Shown here: in pieces, positions 35,676 to 44,870 of the stretch | How the letters are laid out: the number at the start of each line of letters is the position of its first letter | How positions within the stretch are numbered: position 1 is the first letter of the stretch | Assembly (NCBI RefSeq): GCF_009857885.1 | Contig: NZ_WWER01000001.1 | Coordinates: 62,001 to 126,000 of the forward strand | Reading direction: 5' to 3' | Length of the DNA: 64,000 nucleotides | Source of the DNA: Pusillimonas sp. TS35 | Lineage (GTDB): Bacteria; Pseudomonadota; Gammaproteobacteria; Burkholderiales; Burkholderiaceae_B | Notes under the pieces: generated by a model | What the model was told of the DNA's origin: nothing | Seen by the model: the letters and a program-made list of their open reading frames with translations, nothing else | Databases searched by the model: none | Position numbers and translations under genes: made by a program

Positions 35676-36845
35676 ATGGCAGAGGACAGCGACCTCGAAA
35701 AAACCGAACCCGCATCACCCCGGCGCTTGGAAAAAGCGCGTGAAGAAGGGCAGGTTGCGCGTTCGCGCGAACTCAATACATTCCTGCTGCTTGCCGCTGG
35801 TACGGCGATGCTTTGGCTGGGCGGTGGGCAGTTGTATCAAGGGCTGACCAGTGTTTTGCGCGGCAGCATGTGGTTCGATCCGAGTGTGGGCCGCGATGCG
35901 AATGTAATGCTTGTGCTGGCCGCAGGTGCTGCTTTCAATGGCTTCAAGCTGCTCGCGCCATTGTTTGGCGTGCTGGTGGTGGTCGCCATACTTGCTTCCG
36001 TCGCTTTAGGGGGCTTTCTATTCTCGCCCAAGGCTCTGGAGCCCAAGTTTGAGCGTCTGAACCCGATCAAAGGTGTGGCACGCCTGTTTTCGGGGCAGAC
36101 CATGATGGAGTTGGCCAAGACGCTTGCCAAGGCCGCGGTTATCGGCACCATCGCGGCGCTGGTCGTTGCCCATTACCGCGACAGCATGATCGCGCTGATG
36201 CACGCGGCGCCCGCGCAGGCGCTCACAGCGGGCATCCGCATCGTCGCCCTCTGCTGTGCCCTTATTGTGGCGGCGCTTTTCCTTATCGTGGCCATCGACG
36301 CGCCATGGCAGCTCTTCAGCCTGCACAAGAAGCTGCGCATGTCGCGCGAAGACGTGCGGCAGGAACACAAGGAAAGCGAAGGCGATCCACAGCTCAAGGG
36401 GCGCATACGCCAGCAGCAGCGTGCCATGGCGCGCCGGCGCATGATGTCCGATGTGCCCAAGGCCGACATCATAGTCACCAACCCCACGCATTATGCGGTG
36501 GCGCTGTCCTATAAGGATGGCGAGGGTAGTGCACCGCGTGTCGTGGCCAAAGGCACCGGCTTGGTTGCCGCGCGTGTGCGCGAAGTCGGCCAAGCTCATC
36601 ACGTACCTATCCTCAGTGCGCCGCCGTTGGCGCGCGCGCTGTATCACAATGTTGAGCTTGGGCACGAGATCCCGGCAGCGCTCTACGCCGCGGTGGCAGA
36701 GGTGCTGGCATGGGTGTTTCAGCTTCGCGCATGGCGCGCGGGTGCGGGCGCCGAACCTCGCCAGCCCGGGCGCCTTGCCGTGCCGCCCGACATGGACCCG
36801 GCCAACAAGGCGAACAAGGCAATCAAGGCAACTGAACTTTCATGA
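35676..36845 (+). CDS. flhB: Flagellar export switch protein FlhB
   Basis: FlhB sits at the export gate and switches substrate class from rod/hook to filament. It has 389 residues. It begins with EDSDLEKTEPASPRRLEKAR, followed by four membrane helices. The autocleavage site NPTH is present in ADIIVTNPTHYAVALSYKDG. The basic Ala/Lys tail NKANKAIKATELS is extra. I chose the ATG at 35676 because the family N-terminus begins there. flhA overlaps its stop by 4 bp. Confidence 0.96.
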   Translation: MAEDSDLEKTEPASPRRLEKAREEGQVARSRELNTFLLLAAGTAMLWLGGGQLYQGLTSVLRGSMWFDPSVGRDANVMLVLAAGAAFNGFKLLAPLFGVLVVVAILASVALGGFLFSPKALEPKFERLNPIKGVARLFSGQTMMELAKTLAKAAVIGTIAALVVAHYRDSMIALMHAAPAQALTAGIRIVALCCALIVAALFLIVAIDAPWQLFSLHKKLRMSREDVRQEHKESEGDPQLKGRIRQQQRAMARRRMMSDVPKADIIVTNPTHYAVALSYKDGEGSAPRVVAKGTGLVAARVREVGQAHHVPILSAPPLARALYHNVELGHEIPAALYAAVAEVLAWVFQLRAWRAGAGAEPRQPGRLAVPPDMDPANKANKAIKATELS

Positions 36846-38956
36846 ACAATCTTCTCGTCCTGCTGCGCAACAATGGCGGGGCTCAGGCGCGCCTGCTCGC
36901 CGGCCCGGTGCTGATCATGATGGTCATGGCCATGATGATTCTGCCGCTGCCGCCGTTCATCCTCGACTTGTTGTTCACCTTCAATATCTCCTTGTCGGTG
37001 ATGATTCTGCTGGTGGCCATGTTCACAAAAAAGCCGCTCGATTTCGCCGCCTTCCCGGCCGTGCTGTTGTTCGCTACGTTGCTGCGCCTGGCTCTTAACG
37101 TGGCGTCCACCCGCGTCGTGCTGCTGCATGGCCATAAGGGGCCGGACGCCGCGGGCAAGGTGATCGAGGCTTTCGGCCATTTTCTGGTAGGCGGTAATTT
37201 TGCTGTCGGTATCGTGGTCTTTGTCATCCTCATCATCATCAACTTCATGGTGATCACTAAGGGTGCAGGCCGTATTGCCGAGGTGGGCGCGCGTTTCACG
37301 CTGGATGCTATGCCAGGCAAGCAGATGGCTATCGATGCCGACCTTAACGCCGGGCTTATCGGCGAAGATGAGGCGCGCCGTCGCCGCACCGAAGTGGGCC
37401 AGGAGGCGGAGTTCTACGGCTCGATGGACGGTGCCAGCAAGTTTGTGCGTGGCGATGCCGTGGCCGGCCTGCTGATCATGGTGATCAACGTTGCGGGTGG
37501 GCTGATTATCGGTGTGGCACAGCATGATCTGGGATTTGCCGAGGCGGGGCGGGTTTACACGCTGTTGACGATTGGTGACGGCCTGGTGGCGCAGATCCCT
37601 GCACTGGTGATTTCCACCGCTGCTGGCGTGGTCGTGTCGCGCGTGGCCACGGAGCAGGACGTCGGCCAACAGATGGTTACCCAACTGTTCAGCAATCCCG
37701 CTGTGCTCTACATCACTGCGGGCATCATGGCGCTGATGGGGTTGATCCCCAATATGCCTCATGTCGCCTTCTTGTTGCTGGCCGCTGTCATGGCTGGCTG
37801 TGGCTGGAGTGTAAGCAAGCGCCAGCAGGCCGCCGCGCAGCAGAAGGCCGATGAGCCCGTACGCGCACAGGCGGTGGCAGATGCCGCGGCGGCCGAAGCA
37901 AGTTGGGACGATGTGGCGCTGGTCGATCCCCTCGGGCTCGAAGTAGGCTATCGCCTCATCTCGCTGGTGGATCACGCGCAGAATGGCGAGTTGCTGCATC
38001 GCATCCGAAGCCTTCGCAAGAAGTTCGCACAGGATGTCGGCTTCCTGCCGCCGGTGGTACACATCCGCGACAATCTCGAACTCAAGCCCAACGACTACCG
38101 CATCATGTTATCTGGTGTCGAGATCGGTCATGGCACGGCAACGCCGGGCCAATGGCTGGCGATCGATCCAGGCGGTGTATCCATGCAGCTGCCGGGCACG
38201 CCCACCACAGATCCGGCCTTCGGTCTGCCGGCGGTATGGATAGACGTCAGCCTGCGCGAACAGGCGCAGATTGCCGGCTACACCGTAGTGGACGCGAGTA
38301 CGGTGATCGCCACCCATCTCAACCATCTCATGCATCTGCACGGCGCGCGTCTGCTGGGGCGCCAGGAGGTGCAGCAATTGGTCGAGCACATTGGTCGCGA
38401 AGCGCCCAAGCTGGTCGAAGATCTGGTGCCCAAGACGATCACGCTTACGCAACTGCAAAAGCTGCTGCGCGGCCTGCTGGCCGAGGATGTACCCATCCGC
38501 GACGTGCGCACAATCATTGAAACTGTGTCCGAACATGCGCCACGCCTTGCCGCGCAAGATCCGTCCGGTGCGGGGCCCGACAGCGGCGAACTGCTTGCGC
38601 AGGTGCGGCTGGCGCTTGGCCGCGCCATTTCGCAGCATTGGTTCCCCGGCGATGGGGAAATGCGCGTGATCGGCCTGGATGCACGCCTCGAGCGCGTACT
38701 GACTCAGGCTCTTACCGCGACCGGTGCACTGGAGCCTGGTTTGGCCGAAAGTGTGCTGCAGGAAGTCCAACGCGCCATAGCGGTGCAAGACGCCAATGGA
38801 GATCCAACCGTGCTGGTGACGCCCGCCATTCTGCGTCCGTCGCTGGCGCGCTTCCTGCGGCACAGCTTTCCGCAGTTGGGTGTGCTTTCCAGTGCCGAGA
38901 TTCCTGAAGACCGGATATTTAAAGTAACCGCTGTGATTGGTGGAGGCCAGGCATGA
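36842..38956 (+). CDS. flhA: Flagellar export gate protein FlhA
   Basis: FlhA forms the nonameric export gate and docks chaperone-substrate complexes. It has 704 residues. Eight or so helices fill the first 330 residues, with the conserved FHIPEP-type loop containing RIAEVGARFTLDAMPGKQMA and IDADLNAGLIGEDEARRRR. The cytosolic domain runs from about 350 to the end (for example LVDPLGLEVGYRLISLVD). The gene overlaps flhB and flhF by 4 bp each. Confidence 0.97.
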   Translation: MNNLLVLLRNNGGAQARLLAGPVLIMMVMAMMILPLPPFILDLLFTFNISLSVMILLVAMFTKKPLDFAAFPAVLLFATLLRLALNVASTRVVLLHGHKGPDAAGKVIEAFGHFLVGGNFAVGIVVFVILIIINFMVITKGAGRIAEVGARFTLDAMPGKQMAIDADLNAGLIGEDEARRRRTEVGQEAEFYGSMDGASKFVRGDAVAGLLIMVINVAGGLIIGVAQHDLGFAEAGRVYTLLTIGDGLVAQIPALVISTAAGVVVSRVATEQDVGQQMVTQLFSNPAVLYITAGIMALMGLIPNMPHVAFLLLAAVMAGCGWSVSKRQQAAAQQKADEPVRAQAVADAAAAEASWDDVALVDPLGLEVGYRLISLVDHAQNGELLHRIRSLRKKFAQDVGFLPPVVHIRDNLELKPNDYRIMLSGVEIGHGTATPGQWLAIDPGGVSMQLPGTPTTDPAFGLPAVWIDVSLREQAQIAGYTVVDASTVIATHLNHLMHLHGARLLGRQEVQQLVEHIGREAPKLVEDLVPKTITLTQLQKLLRGLLAEDVPIRDVRTIIETVSEHAPRLAAQDPSGAGPDSGELLAQVRLALGRAISQHWFPGDGEMRVIGLDARLERVLTQALTATGALEPGLAESVLQEVQRAIAVQDANGDPTVLVTPAILRPSLARFLRHSFPQLGVLSSAEIPEDRIFKVTAVIGGGQA

Positions 38957-41304
38957 ACATGAGTCGGTTCTTTGGCGCGACCAATCGCGAGGCGATGCGC
39001 CAGGTCAGGCTGGCGTTGGGGCCCGACGCCATGATTGTGTCTAACCGCCGCGTGAACGGCGGTGTCGAGATCATTGCTGCTGACCACGAGTACGCAGCCG
39101 CTGATGCGGAACCGGCCGTCGAGGTCCAACCCGGCAATGAAGTGCTGGGTGCTATCGACGCTATGCGCGACGCACTTGAAAACCGCATGGAAGATATGCT
39201 TTGGGGCGGTCAACTGCGCGAGAGCCCGACCGCGGCCGCCCTTTTTCAGCGCCTGCTTGAGTCGGGCTTCAGCACGGCATTGTTGCGCGCCATGCTGACG
39301 CGCCTGCCACGCCAATTATCCGATCGCGACGGCCTGCAGTGGGCCCGCGCCGAGCTGGTCGCGCATCTGCCGGTTGCCGATGAACAGGCATTCTGGCTCC
39401 CTGGCCAGGTGATTGCCTTGGTTGGCCCTACCGGCGTGGGCAAGACAACCACGCTGGCCAAGTTGGCGGCCCGGCACGTCCGCCGCCCCGGTGGCGGCAG
39501 CCTGGTGCTGATCACTACGGATACCTACCGTATCGGCGCGCACGAGCAGTTGCTGATCTACGGCCGTAAGCTGGGCCTGCCCGTGCACGTGGCGCGCAAT
39601 GCTGATGACCTGGCGCGCGTACTGGGCAGCCTCGGTCCGCAGCACACCGTTCTGATCGACAATATGGGCGTGAGCCAGCGCGATGGCAGGGTGGCGGATC
39701 AGGCGGGCATGCTGGCCGGCGCAGGCCGTCCGGTGGACAGGCTGCTGGTACTCAATGCCGCCAGCCAGGGCGATACCTTGGATGACGTGGCGCGTGCTTA
39801 TTCGCATGCTGGCGGCTCGCCGCTGAAGGGTTGCATCATCTCCAAGTCGGACGAGGCCATGCGGCTGGGCAGCGTGCTCGACACAGCCATCCGTTACCGC
39901 CTGCCTATCCATTACGTATCCAACGGCCAGCGGGTGCCTGAAGACTTGGTGCTGCCGGGCGCCGCATCGCTGATAGACCAGGCGCTTGCTGCGCGGCGTC
40001 AGTCGCGCCCGCTGTATGCACCGACTCAGGCCGATCTTGCCGCATTGCTGACGCTGAATGCAGCGCCGCAGATTCGTGAACAAGCGCGCCAGACAGCCCA
40101 GCAGCGCGAACGCCGGCTGGCCCCGATATTGGCGCTTGCCGCCGGTGGCGCAGCCGCGCCAAGCATTGACGCCGCACAGGCGGCCTGCCGTTGGGTCGAC
40201 GAGGATACTGCCACTGCCGCCGCATGGCAGGCATGGTCCGGCAGGGCTCATACGTCAGGCGCCGGCGGAGTGCGCGAAGGGTTGCTCGAGGCATTGGGTG
40301 CCGCACAGGACGCGGGCCGTATCGATCATGACACGGCCGCAGGCCTTTACGCTGCATGGGGCAATGGTGGCGGCGCCAGCGCGCCGGATACTGCGGATGC
40401 CGGCGCGTTCATCATTGCGCACGGTCACGCCAAATGGATGGAGCAGGCCGATCACGGCGGACGCCTGGCCACCGCAATGGTATTTGATTGGCAGGCCGCG
40501 CCCCTGGCCAGCGCCGGGCAATGTCTGGCCCGCTCCGACGGCTGGGTGGCGTCCTGGGGGGATGCCGCCAGCGGCGCACTCGATCCGGCGGCGCTATTGG
40601 CGGTTCAGGTTGGCGGGTTGGGGGCTGTTCCGCAATTGCGTAATGCACTGCATGTGCTCGACGCTGGCAGCCAATCGCTGCTTCGTTCGATTGATGCGCT
40701 GGGCGTGCGGTGGCTGGGGCTGGTCACACCCACGACACCTGTGTATCACGAAGGTTGTGCGACAACTGTGCGTGCTGTGGCCCGGACGCTGGCCTACCGG
40801 CCTGCCGATGCCGCTCCCGCGCTTTCCATGGATGCGGGCGAGCCCCAACGCAGGGCTTGGATTGGCGTGGCCGATGTTGCGTTGTGCGCGCGCGGGCGGC
40901 CAGCGCTGCCCTTGCGGCTTGTCTGTGTGCGGATGACGCGCGCGGATGACGGGCAGGAAACGGGTATCGTGTATGGCCTGGCTCCTGAAGCGGCCTTGAT
41001 GGGTGTGCTACCTGGGCAATGTGCGGCGGCATTGCTCTCGGGCGTGCGGGGCCGGCAGATTGCCCGCGTTGCAGGCCAGTTCGGCGAGCATTGCCGTGGT
41101 TGGTCGCAGGTTGGCGAGCGGGGTATGGATATGTTGGCGCGCACGCTGCTGGCCGCGCAAATGAGCGCTGCGGCCTGGCGCTTGCACAACTGCGCACAGG
41201 CGCAGCCCGCCAGGGAAATGCTGGCGGCGCTGCCGGGCCCAAAAAATAGCGTTGCACACCGCATTGCGCGGCTTTTTGCCTTGAAGGAAACATTGGAGGC
41301 TTAG
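38953..41304 (+). CDS. flhF: Flagellar SRP-type GTPase FlhF with a long C-terminal extension
   Basis: FlhF is an SRP-like GTPase that helps set flagellar number and position. The usual N, G regions are within the first 350 residues: P-loop GPTGVGKTTTLAK (158 on), TTDTYRIGAHEQLLIYGRKL, a G3 written DNMG (236-239; DTxG is usual) and a G4 written SKSD (297-300; TKxD is usual). The protein continues to 783 residues, whereas typical FlhF has 380-470. The extra ~420 residues are Ala-rich and match nothing I recognise. flhG, its usual partner, does not follow; instead flgN converges 70 bp downstream. Confidence 0.93.
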   Translation: MNMSRFFGATNREAMRQVRLALGPDAMIVSNRRVNGGVEIIAADHEYAAADAEPAVEVQPGNEVLGAIDAMRDALENRMEDMLWGGQLRESPTAAALFQRLLESGFSTALLRAMLTRLPRQLSDRDGLQWARAELVAHLPVADEQAFWLPGQVIALVGPTGVGKTTTLAKLAARHVRRPGGGSLVLITTDTYRIGAHEQLLIYGRKLGLPVHVARNADDLARVLGSLGPQHTVLIDNMGVSQRDGRVADQAGMLAGAGRPVDRLLVLNAASQGDTLDDVARAYSHAGGSPLKGCIISKSDEAMRLGSVLDTAIRYRLPIHYVSNGQRVPEDLVLPGAASLIDQALAARRQSRPLYAPTQADLAALLTLNAAPQIREQARQTAQQRERRLAPILALAAGGAAAPSIDAAQAACRWVDEDTATAAAWQAWSGRAHTSGAGGVREGLLEALGAAQDAGRIDHDTAAGLYAAWGNGGGASAPDTADAGAFIIAHGHAKWMEQADHGGRLATAMVFDWQAAPLASAGQCLARSDGWVASWGDAASGALDPAALLAVQVGGLGAVPQLRNALHVLDAGSQSLLRSIDALGVRWLGLVTPTTPVYHEGCATTVRAVARTLAYRPADAAPALSMDAGEPQRRAWIGVADVALCARGRPALPLRLVCVRMTRADDGQETGIVYGLAPEAALMGVLPGQCAAALLSGVRGRQIARVAGQFGEHCRGWSQVGERGMDMLARTLLAAQMSAAAWRLHNCAQAQPAREMLAALPGPKNSVAHRIARLFALKETLEA

Positions 41305-41374
41305 GCGGCCGCGGCACGCGCGCGGCGACGCGGAAAGCCCCTAAGCACGATGCGCAAGAAACGGATGGGGAGCG

Positions 41375-41851
41375 TCAGCCTGCGCGCACATTGGCCAGCG
41401 TGCTGGCGGCGCCCCGTTTGCTGCGGCCTTGGGCGTCGTAGAGGTTGCCGGCACCAACCAGGTGTTGGAGTTCATTCAGTGCCAGCCTGTTGTGAGCAAG
41501 GTAGGCGGAGATGGTAATGCCGTTGGCGGTGTTCAGCGCGCTGGCGCGCTGCGCCAGCGACAGCAGGTGCTCTACCGGTGCGGCAAGCTCGGCGTGTTTG
41601 CGAGCGGCATGCTGCAGGGCGTTGTCGCTGTTCGTAAAGCCCGCCTGGTAAAGCAGTTTGCCGCGCAGGGTGTCGGCTGCTGCAAGCTGGTCCGCATAGC
41701 CGTTCTTGCGTGCGGTGACGCTCTCCAGTGCATCGATCGCACCATGCGCTTCAAGCAACCCCTGCTCTTCTTCGAGTACGGCGATAAAACCCTCTATCAG
41801 GCGGGTTTCGTGTTCGATGCAGGTATGAAGACGGGCGAGGATGTCGGACAT
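41375..41851 (-). CDS. flgN: Flagellar export chaperone FlgN
   Basis: FlgN is the chaperone for the hook-filament junction proteins FlgK and FlgL. It has 158 residues and is helical: LHTCIEHETRLIEGFIAVLE and the E-rich helix EEEQGLLEAHG begin it, and ISAYLAHNRLALNELQHLV follows. Its C-terminal tail (AQGRSKRGAAST) is basic and flexible as in homologues. It is downstream of flgM, likely on the same transcript. Confidence 0.88.
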   Translation of the reverse strand: MSDILARLHTCIEHETRLIEGFIAVLEEEQGLLEAHGAIDALESVTARKNGYADQLAAADTLRGKLLYQAGFTNSDNALQHAARKHAELAAPVEHLLSLAQRASALNTANGITISAYLAHNRLALNELQHLVGAGNLYDAQGRSKRGAASTLANVRAG

Positions 41852-41913
41852 GAGCGTGTGCGTGATTCGAAGCGGGCTGGACGAGGCACCGGCGCCAGAG
41901 CCAGCCGCTTGCC

Positions 41914-42198
41914 TTATTTGAGCAGATCGCGGACGCTGGCGAGCAGGCCGTCGGCAATGCGGGAGGCGTCGATCTTGAGTTGGCCTGACGCGATAGCGTC
42001 GCGCAACTGGGCCACACGGGCTTGATCGATATCGTGGGCACCGTCTTGCAGAGCCGCCAACTGACGGGCGGCCGGGCTGAGGGCAACGTCTTTTCTGGCG
42101 CCCGAGGCCGTACCCTGCGACAGTGCTGCCGTGGCATCAAGCCGCTGGCTGGAGACGCCGTGTGCCGGGCTGTTCAGGGGCGAAGAGGTGATTTTCAC
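41914..42198 (-). CDS. flgM: Anti-sigma-28 factor FlgM (GTG start)
   Basis: FlgM holds FliA inactive until the hook is complete and FlgM is exported. From the GTG at 42198 it has 94 residues and begins (M)KITSSPLNSP, the family N-terminus; GGAGA lies 7 bases upstream. The C-terminal sigma-binding region is RVAQLRDAIASGQLKIDASR followed by IADGLLASVRDLLK. Longer forms from upstream ATGs would ignore the ribosome site. A sigma-28 promoter lies 70-100 bp upstream. Confidence 0.93.
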   Translation of the reverse strand: MKITSSPLNSPAHGVSSQRLDATAALSQGTASGARKDVALSPAARQLAALQDGAHDIDQARVAQLRDAIASGQLKIDASRIADGLLASVRDLLK

Positions 42199-42269
42199 GG
42201 TGTTCTCCGGGGGCATGAATGCCACGTTGCGGCATCTTGCGGGGTGTCTGGGAATGCGTTCTGGATTCT

Positions 42270-42296
42270 ATAACGGCAGTGGCTGGGAAATGTTTA
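42270..42296 (-). promoter_or_regulatory. Sigma-28 (FliA) promoter of flgMN
   Basis: Read leftwards: TAAA (42296-42293), 15-bp spacer, GCCGTTAT (42277-42270). The consensus is TAAA-N15-GCCGATAA, so 10 of 12 positions match at exact spacing. Start of transcription would be near 42263, about 65 bases before the flgM GTG. This matches the late flgM promoter known in enteric bacteria. Confidence 0.85.
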
Positions 42297-42308
42297 ACCC
42301 GCTTGGGG

Positions 42309-43013
42309 CTACATCATGATGCGCACAGTATGTGCGTCGACCACCATGCCACTAATCACCTCGCCCGATCTAGCCTTCACCTGTATATAAGACCCCGGCG
42401 GCCCGCTTTCGAGAGCCTGGCCTTCGCCAGTGGCAATAAATCCACTGCCTCGCACCTCGGTGCGCACAATTTGACCGCGGGAGACGGTGTCGGGATTGCG
42501 CAGCGTGCGTGTTTTGATGGGGGTGCCCGCGGTGATGCGTTGCGCGGCCACATAGCCGACCGCTTGGGCGGGGTCTAGCACCGTGTCGCGGGGAAGGCGC
42601 AGAATATCGCCTTCGCGCACACCCAGGTCGTTTGCCGACAGGGGTTCGCCGGGCTGCAGCGTGCGCTGTGCGACAAAGTACTTGCCCTGGACGCTGACAT
42701 TGGCCTGGACGTAGCTTGTCCAGGGCTGTGGTCCCGCGCAGCGTATCTTGACTGTCATGCGCGGACGCAGGGAGTGGCCGTTGGGTATGCTGGGTTGCAG
42801 CGCATTGCAGCGCGGCAGGCGCTCTACGCGGGGCTTTTGTACGGTGACATCGACCTTGCCAGGGTCGCCGCCGACCTGCGCGCGCAGGAACTGTTCAACC
42901 TGGGCGGCGACTTCGCTGGCATCCTGGGTAGCAGGCTCGGCGGCAGGGCTCGCCATTCCCACATGCAGGGGCGCGGCGGCGAGAAGCAATGTGAATAGGC
43001 GAGGTCTGATCAT
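42309..43013 (-). CDS. flgA: Flagellar P-ring assembly chaperone FlgA
   Basis: FlgA helps FlgI form the P ring in the periplasm. It has 234 residues with a signal peptide (RPRLFTLLLAAAPLHVGMAS). SAF-type features are QANVSVQGKYFVAQRTLQPG, EPLSANDLGVREGDILRLPR, and the C-terminal GSYIQVKARSGEVISGMV. It is divergent from flgB across a 184-bp gap that must contain both class 2 promoters, though I cannot mark an FlhDC box with confidence. Confidence 0.94.
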   Translation of the reverse strand: MIRPRLFTLLLAAAPLHVGMASPAAEPATQDASEVAAQVEQFLRAQVGGDPGKVDVTVQKPRVERLPRCNALQPSIPNGHSLRPRMTVKIRCAGPQPWTSYVQANVSVQGKYFVAQRTLQPGEPLSANDLGVREGDILRLPRDTVLDPAQAVGYVAAQRITAGTPIKTRTLRNPDTVSRGQIVRTEVRGSGFIATGEGQALESGPPGSYIQVKARSGEVISGMVVDAHTVRIMM

Positions 43014-43197
43014 GAGGCCATTCTATAGAAGCGGCGGTGCGGGCAATCCAAGAACTGGGCGCGTATTGACGCCTTGTTTCCAGGTTTATTGAAGCACTCG
43101 CGCCTTTACCATGCTTGCTATTCGTGGCGCGCCTCGTGTGCGCTGAACCTACAGCTTTGCACACGCCACCGCGTGGCGGGAAATCCGGGCGGACAGC

Positions 43198-43608
43198 ATG
43201 ATAGATCGTATCGGCGAAGACCTCAATTTCTACAAACAGGCCATCAGCCTGCGGCAAAAGCGCCAAGAAGTGCTGGCCGCCAACATAGCCAATGCAGACA
43301 CCCCCAACTACAAGGCGCGTGATTTCGACTTTACCGCCGCGCTGCGCGAGGCCATGAGCGAAAGCGGACTGAGGCTCGGCGACACCAGTCTGTCGCTGAC
43401 ATCAGCCAGGCATCTTCCCGGCCGGGCCGTATCGCCCGAGCCCGCAACGCTGCTGTACCGCCAGCCTTACCAACCCAGTCTGGACGGCAACACGGTCGAT
43501 ATGGACGCCGAACGCGTCCAGTTCGCCGATAACACGCTGCGCTACCAGAGCGACCTGACAGTGATGTCGGCCCGCATCAAAACGTTGATGGCGGCGCTGC
43601 AGCAATAA
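43198..43608 (+). CDS. flgB: Flagellar proximal rod protein FlgB
   Basis: FlgB is a proximal rod subunit exported through the flagellar gate. It has 136 residues. Family motifs are AISLRQKRQEVLAANIANAD and TPNYKARDFDFTAALREAM near the N-terminus and NTVDMDAERVQFADNTLRYQ near the C-terminus. It begins the rod-hook operon flgBCDEFGHIJ. Confidence 0.96.
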   Translation: MIDRIGEDLNFYKQAISLRQKRQEVLAANIANADTPNYKARDFDFTAALREAMSESGLRLGDTSLSLTSARHLPGRAVSPEPATLLYRQPYQPSLDGNTVDMDAERVQFADNTLRYQSDLTVMSARIKTLMAALQQ

Positions 43609-43644
43609 GCGGGCGCGCCAGCTTACACGATTCAAGGATTTCGT

Positions 43645-44061
43645 ATGTCAGAGATGAGCATCTTCCAGATTGCCGGTTCGGCGCTTACTGCGCAGTCGCA
43701 GCGCATGAACGTGACCGCCAGCAACTTGGCCAACGCCGACAGTGCCGTGGGCCCGGATGGCCAGCCCTACCGGGCGCGGCAGGTCGTGTTCCAGATGACG
43801 CCACCTGCGGGCCGCCCGCAGCCTGGATCGGTGGGCGGTGTGCGCGTGGCCGCGGTAACAGAAAGCACTGCGCCTCCCCGCATGCAGTACGACCCCGACA
43901 GCCCCTTGGCCAACGCGGATGGCTACGTCACCTTGCCGAACGTGGATGTGGTCGCCGAAACCGTCAACATGATTTCGGCGTCGCGCTCTTACCAGGCAAA
44001 TGTCGAGGTCATCAATACGGCTAAGACCCTGATGATGCGTACGCTCTCGATCGGCCAGTAG
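43645..44061 (+). CDS. flgC: Flagellar proximal rod protein FlgC
   Basis: FlgC is a proximal rod subunit. It has 138 residues. [20 protein letters not shown] followed by [19 protein letters not shown] is the rod-protein N-terminal signature, and [20 protein letters not shown] plus [17 protein letters not shown] the C-terminal one. It follows flgB by 36 bp. Confidence 0.96.
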   Translation: MSEMSIFQIAGSALTAQSQRMNVTASNLANADSAVGPDGQPYRARQVVFQMTPPAGRPQPGSVGGVRVAAVTESTAPPRMQYDPDSPLANADGYVTLPNVDVVAETVNMISASRSYQANVEVINTAKTLMMRTLSIGQ

Positions 44062-44136
44062 TCCTGTGCGGCACCAACGCTCATCACCTGACCACTCAGC
44101 AACGAACAACGCAATCCGCTTACCAGGGAACAACGC

Positions 44137-44820
44137 ATGTCCACGATCACTCAGGCCAACACTGCAACCGGCGCCGCGCTGGCGGCTGCCGATGCCAATA
44201 CCAAGAGCCTGATGGGCGATACTCAGGACAGGTTTCTAACGCTGCTGGTTACTCAGTTGCAGAATCAGGATCCTCTCAACCCGATGGACAACGCCCAGGT
44301 GACGTCGCAAATCGCCCAACTGTCCACGGTGAATGGCATCAACCAGCTCAACAACACCCTGTTGGCATTGTCGGGCCAGATGGATGTTTCGCAGTCCATG
44401 CAGGCGGCCAATCTGATCGGCAAGGGTGTGCTGGTGCCAGGCGCCAAGGTATCGCTGGGCGGCGAAACAGGGGCCAAGGAAGCCACGCCCTTTGGCGTCG
44501 ACGTCATGTCGCCAGCGAAGCAGGTGATCGTTACCGTGCTGAACTCGGCGGGCGAGGCAGTGCGCCGCATGGAGTTGGGCCCAAAATCGGCGGGCGTCTT
44601 GTCGCTGCAGTGGGACGGCAAGAGCGACGCGGGTGTGGAGCTGCCTAATGGCGCTTACACCCTCAAGGTGGAAGCCACCAACAACGACGGTCAGCCGGTG
44701 TTGGCCGAAGCGCTGACCTATGGTCAGGTCGCCAGCGTGGCGTATTCATCCAGTGGTCTGCAGCTCGATCTTGGCCTCACTGGCATGCGCTCGCTGCTTG
44801 ACATCAGGAAGATCATGTAA
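44137..44820 (+). CDS. flgD: Flagellar hook assembly cap protein FlgD
   Basis: FlgD is the scaffold cap for hook polymerisation and is discarded later. It has 227 residues. The conserved N-terminal part reads DRFLTLLVTQLQNQDPLNPM and DNAQVTSQIAQLSTVNGINQ. The Ig-like/tudor C-terminal domain includes LQWDGKSDAGVELPNGAYTL. It lies between flgC and flgE. Confidence 0.96.
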   Translation: MSTITQANTATGAALAAADANTKSLMGDTQDRFLTLLVTQLQNQDPLNPMDNAQVTSQIAQLSTVNGINQLNNTLLALSGQMDVSQSMQAANLIGKGVLVPGAKVSLGGETGAKEATPFGVDVMSPAKQVIVTVLNSAGEAVRRMELGPKSAGVLSLQWDGKSDAGVELPNGAYTLKVEATNNDGQPVLAEALTYGQVASVAYSSSGLQLDLGLTGMRSLLDIRKIM

Positions 44821-44870
44821 GGCTGGGTTTTATCCGCTTACACACTATTCAACAGGAAACGAGGTAAATC

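Noticed and set aside
36719-38062. Long open frame (447 codons) antisense to flhA
   Set aside because: It runs opposite to a certain, highly conserved gene, its product is His/Gln/Arg-rich like other GC-driven shadow frames, and it has no ribosome site or domain.
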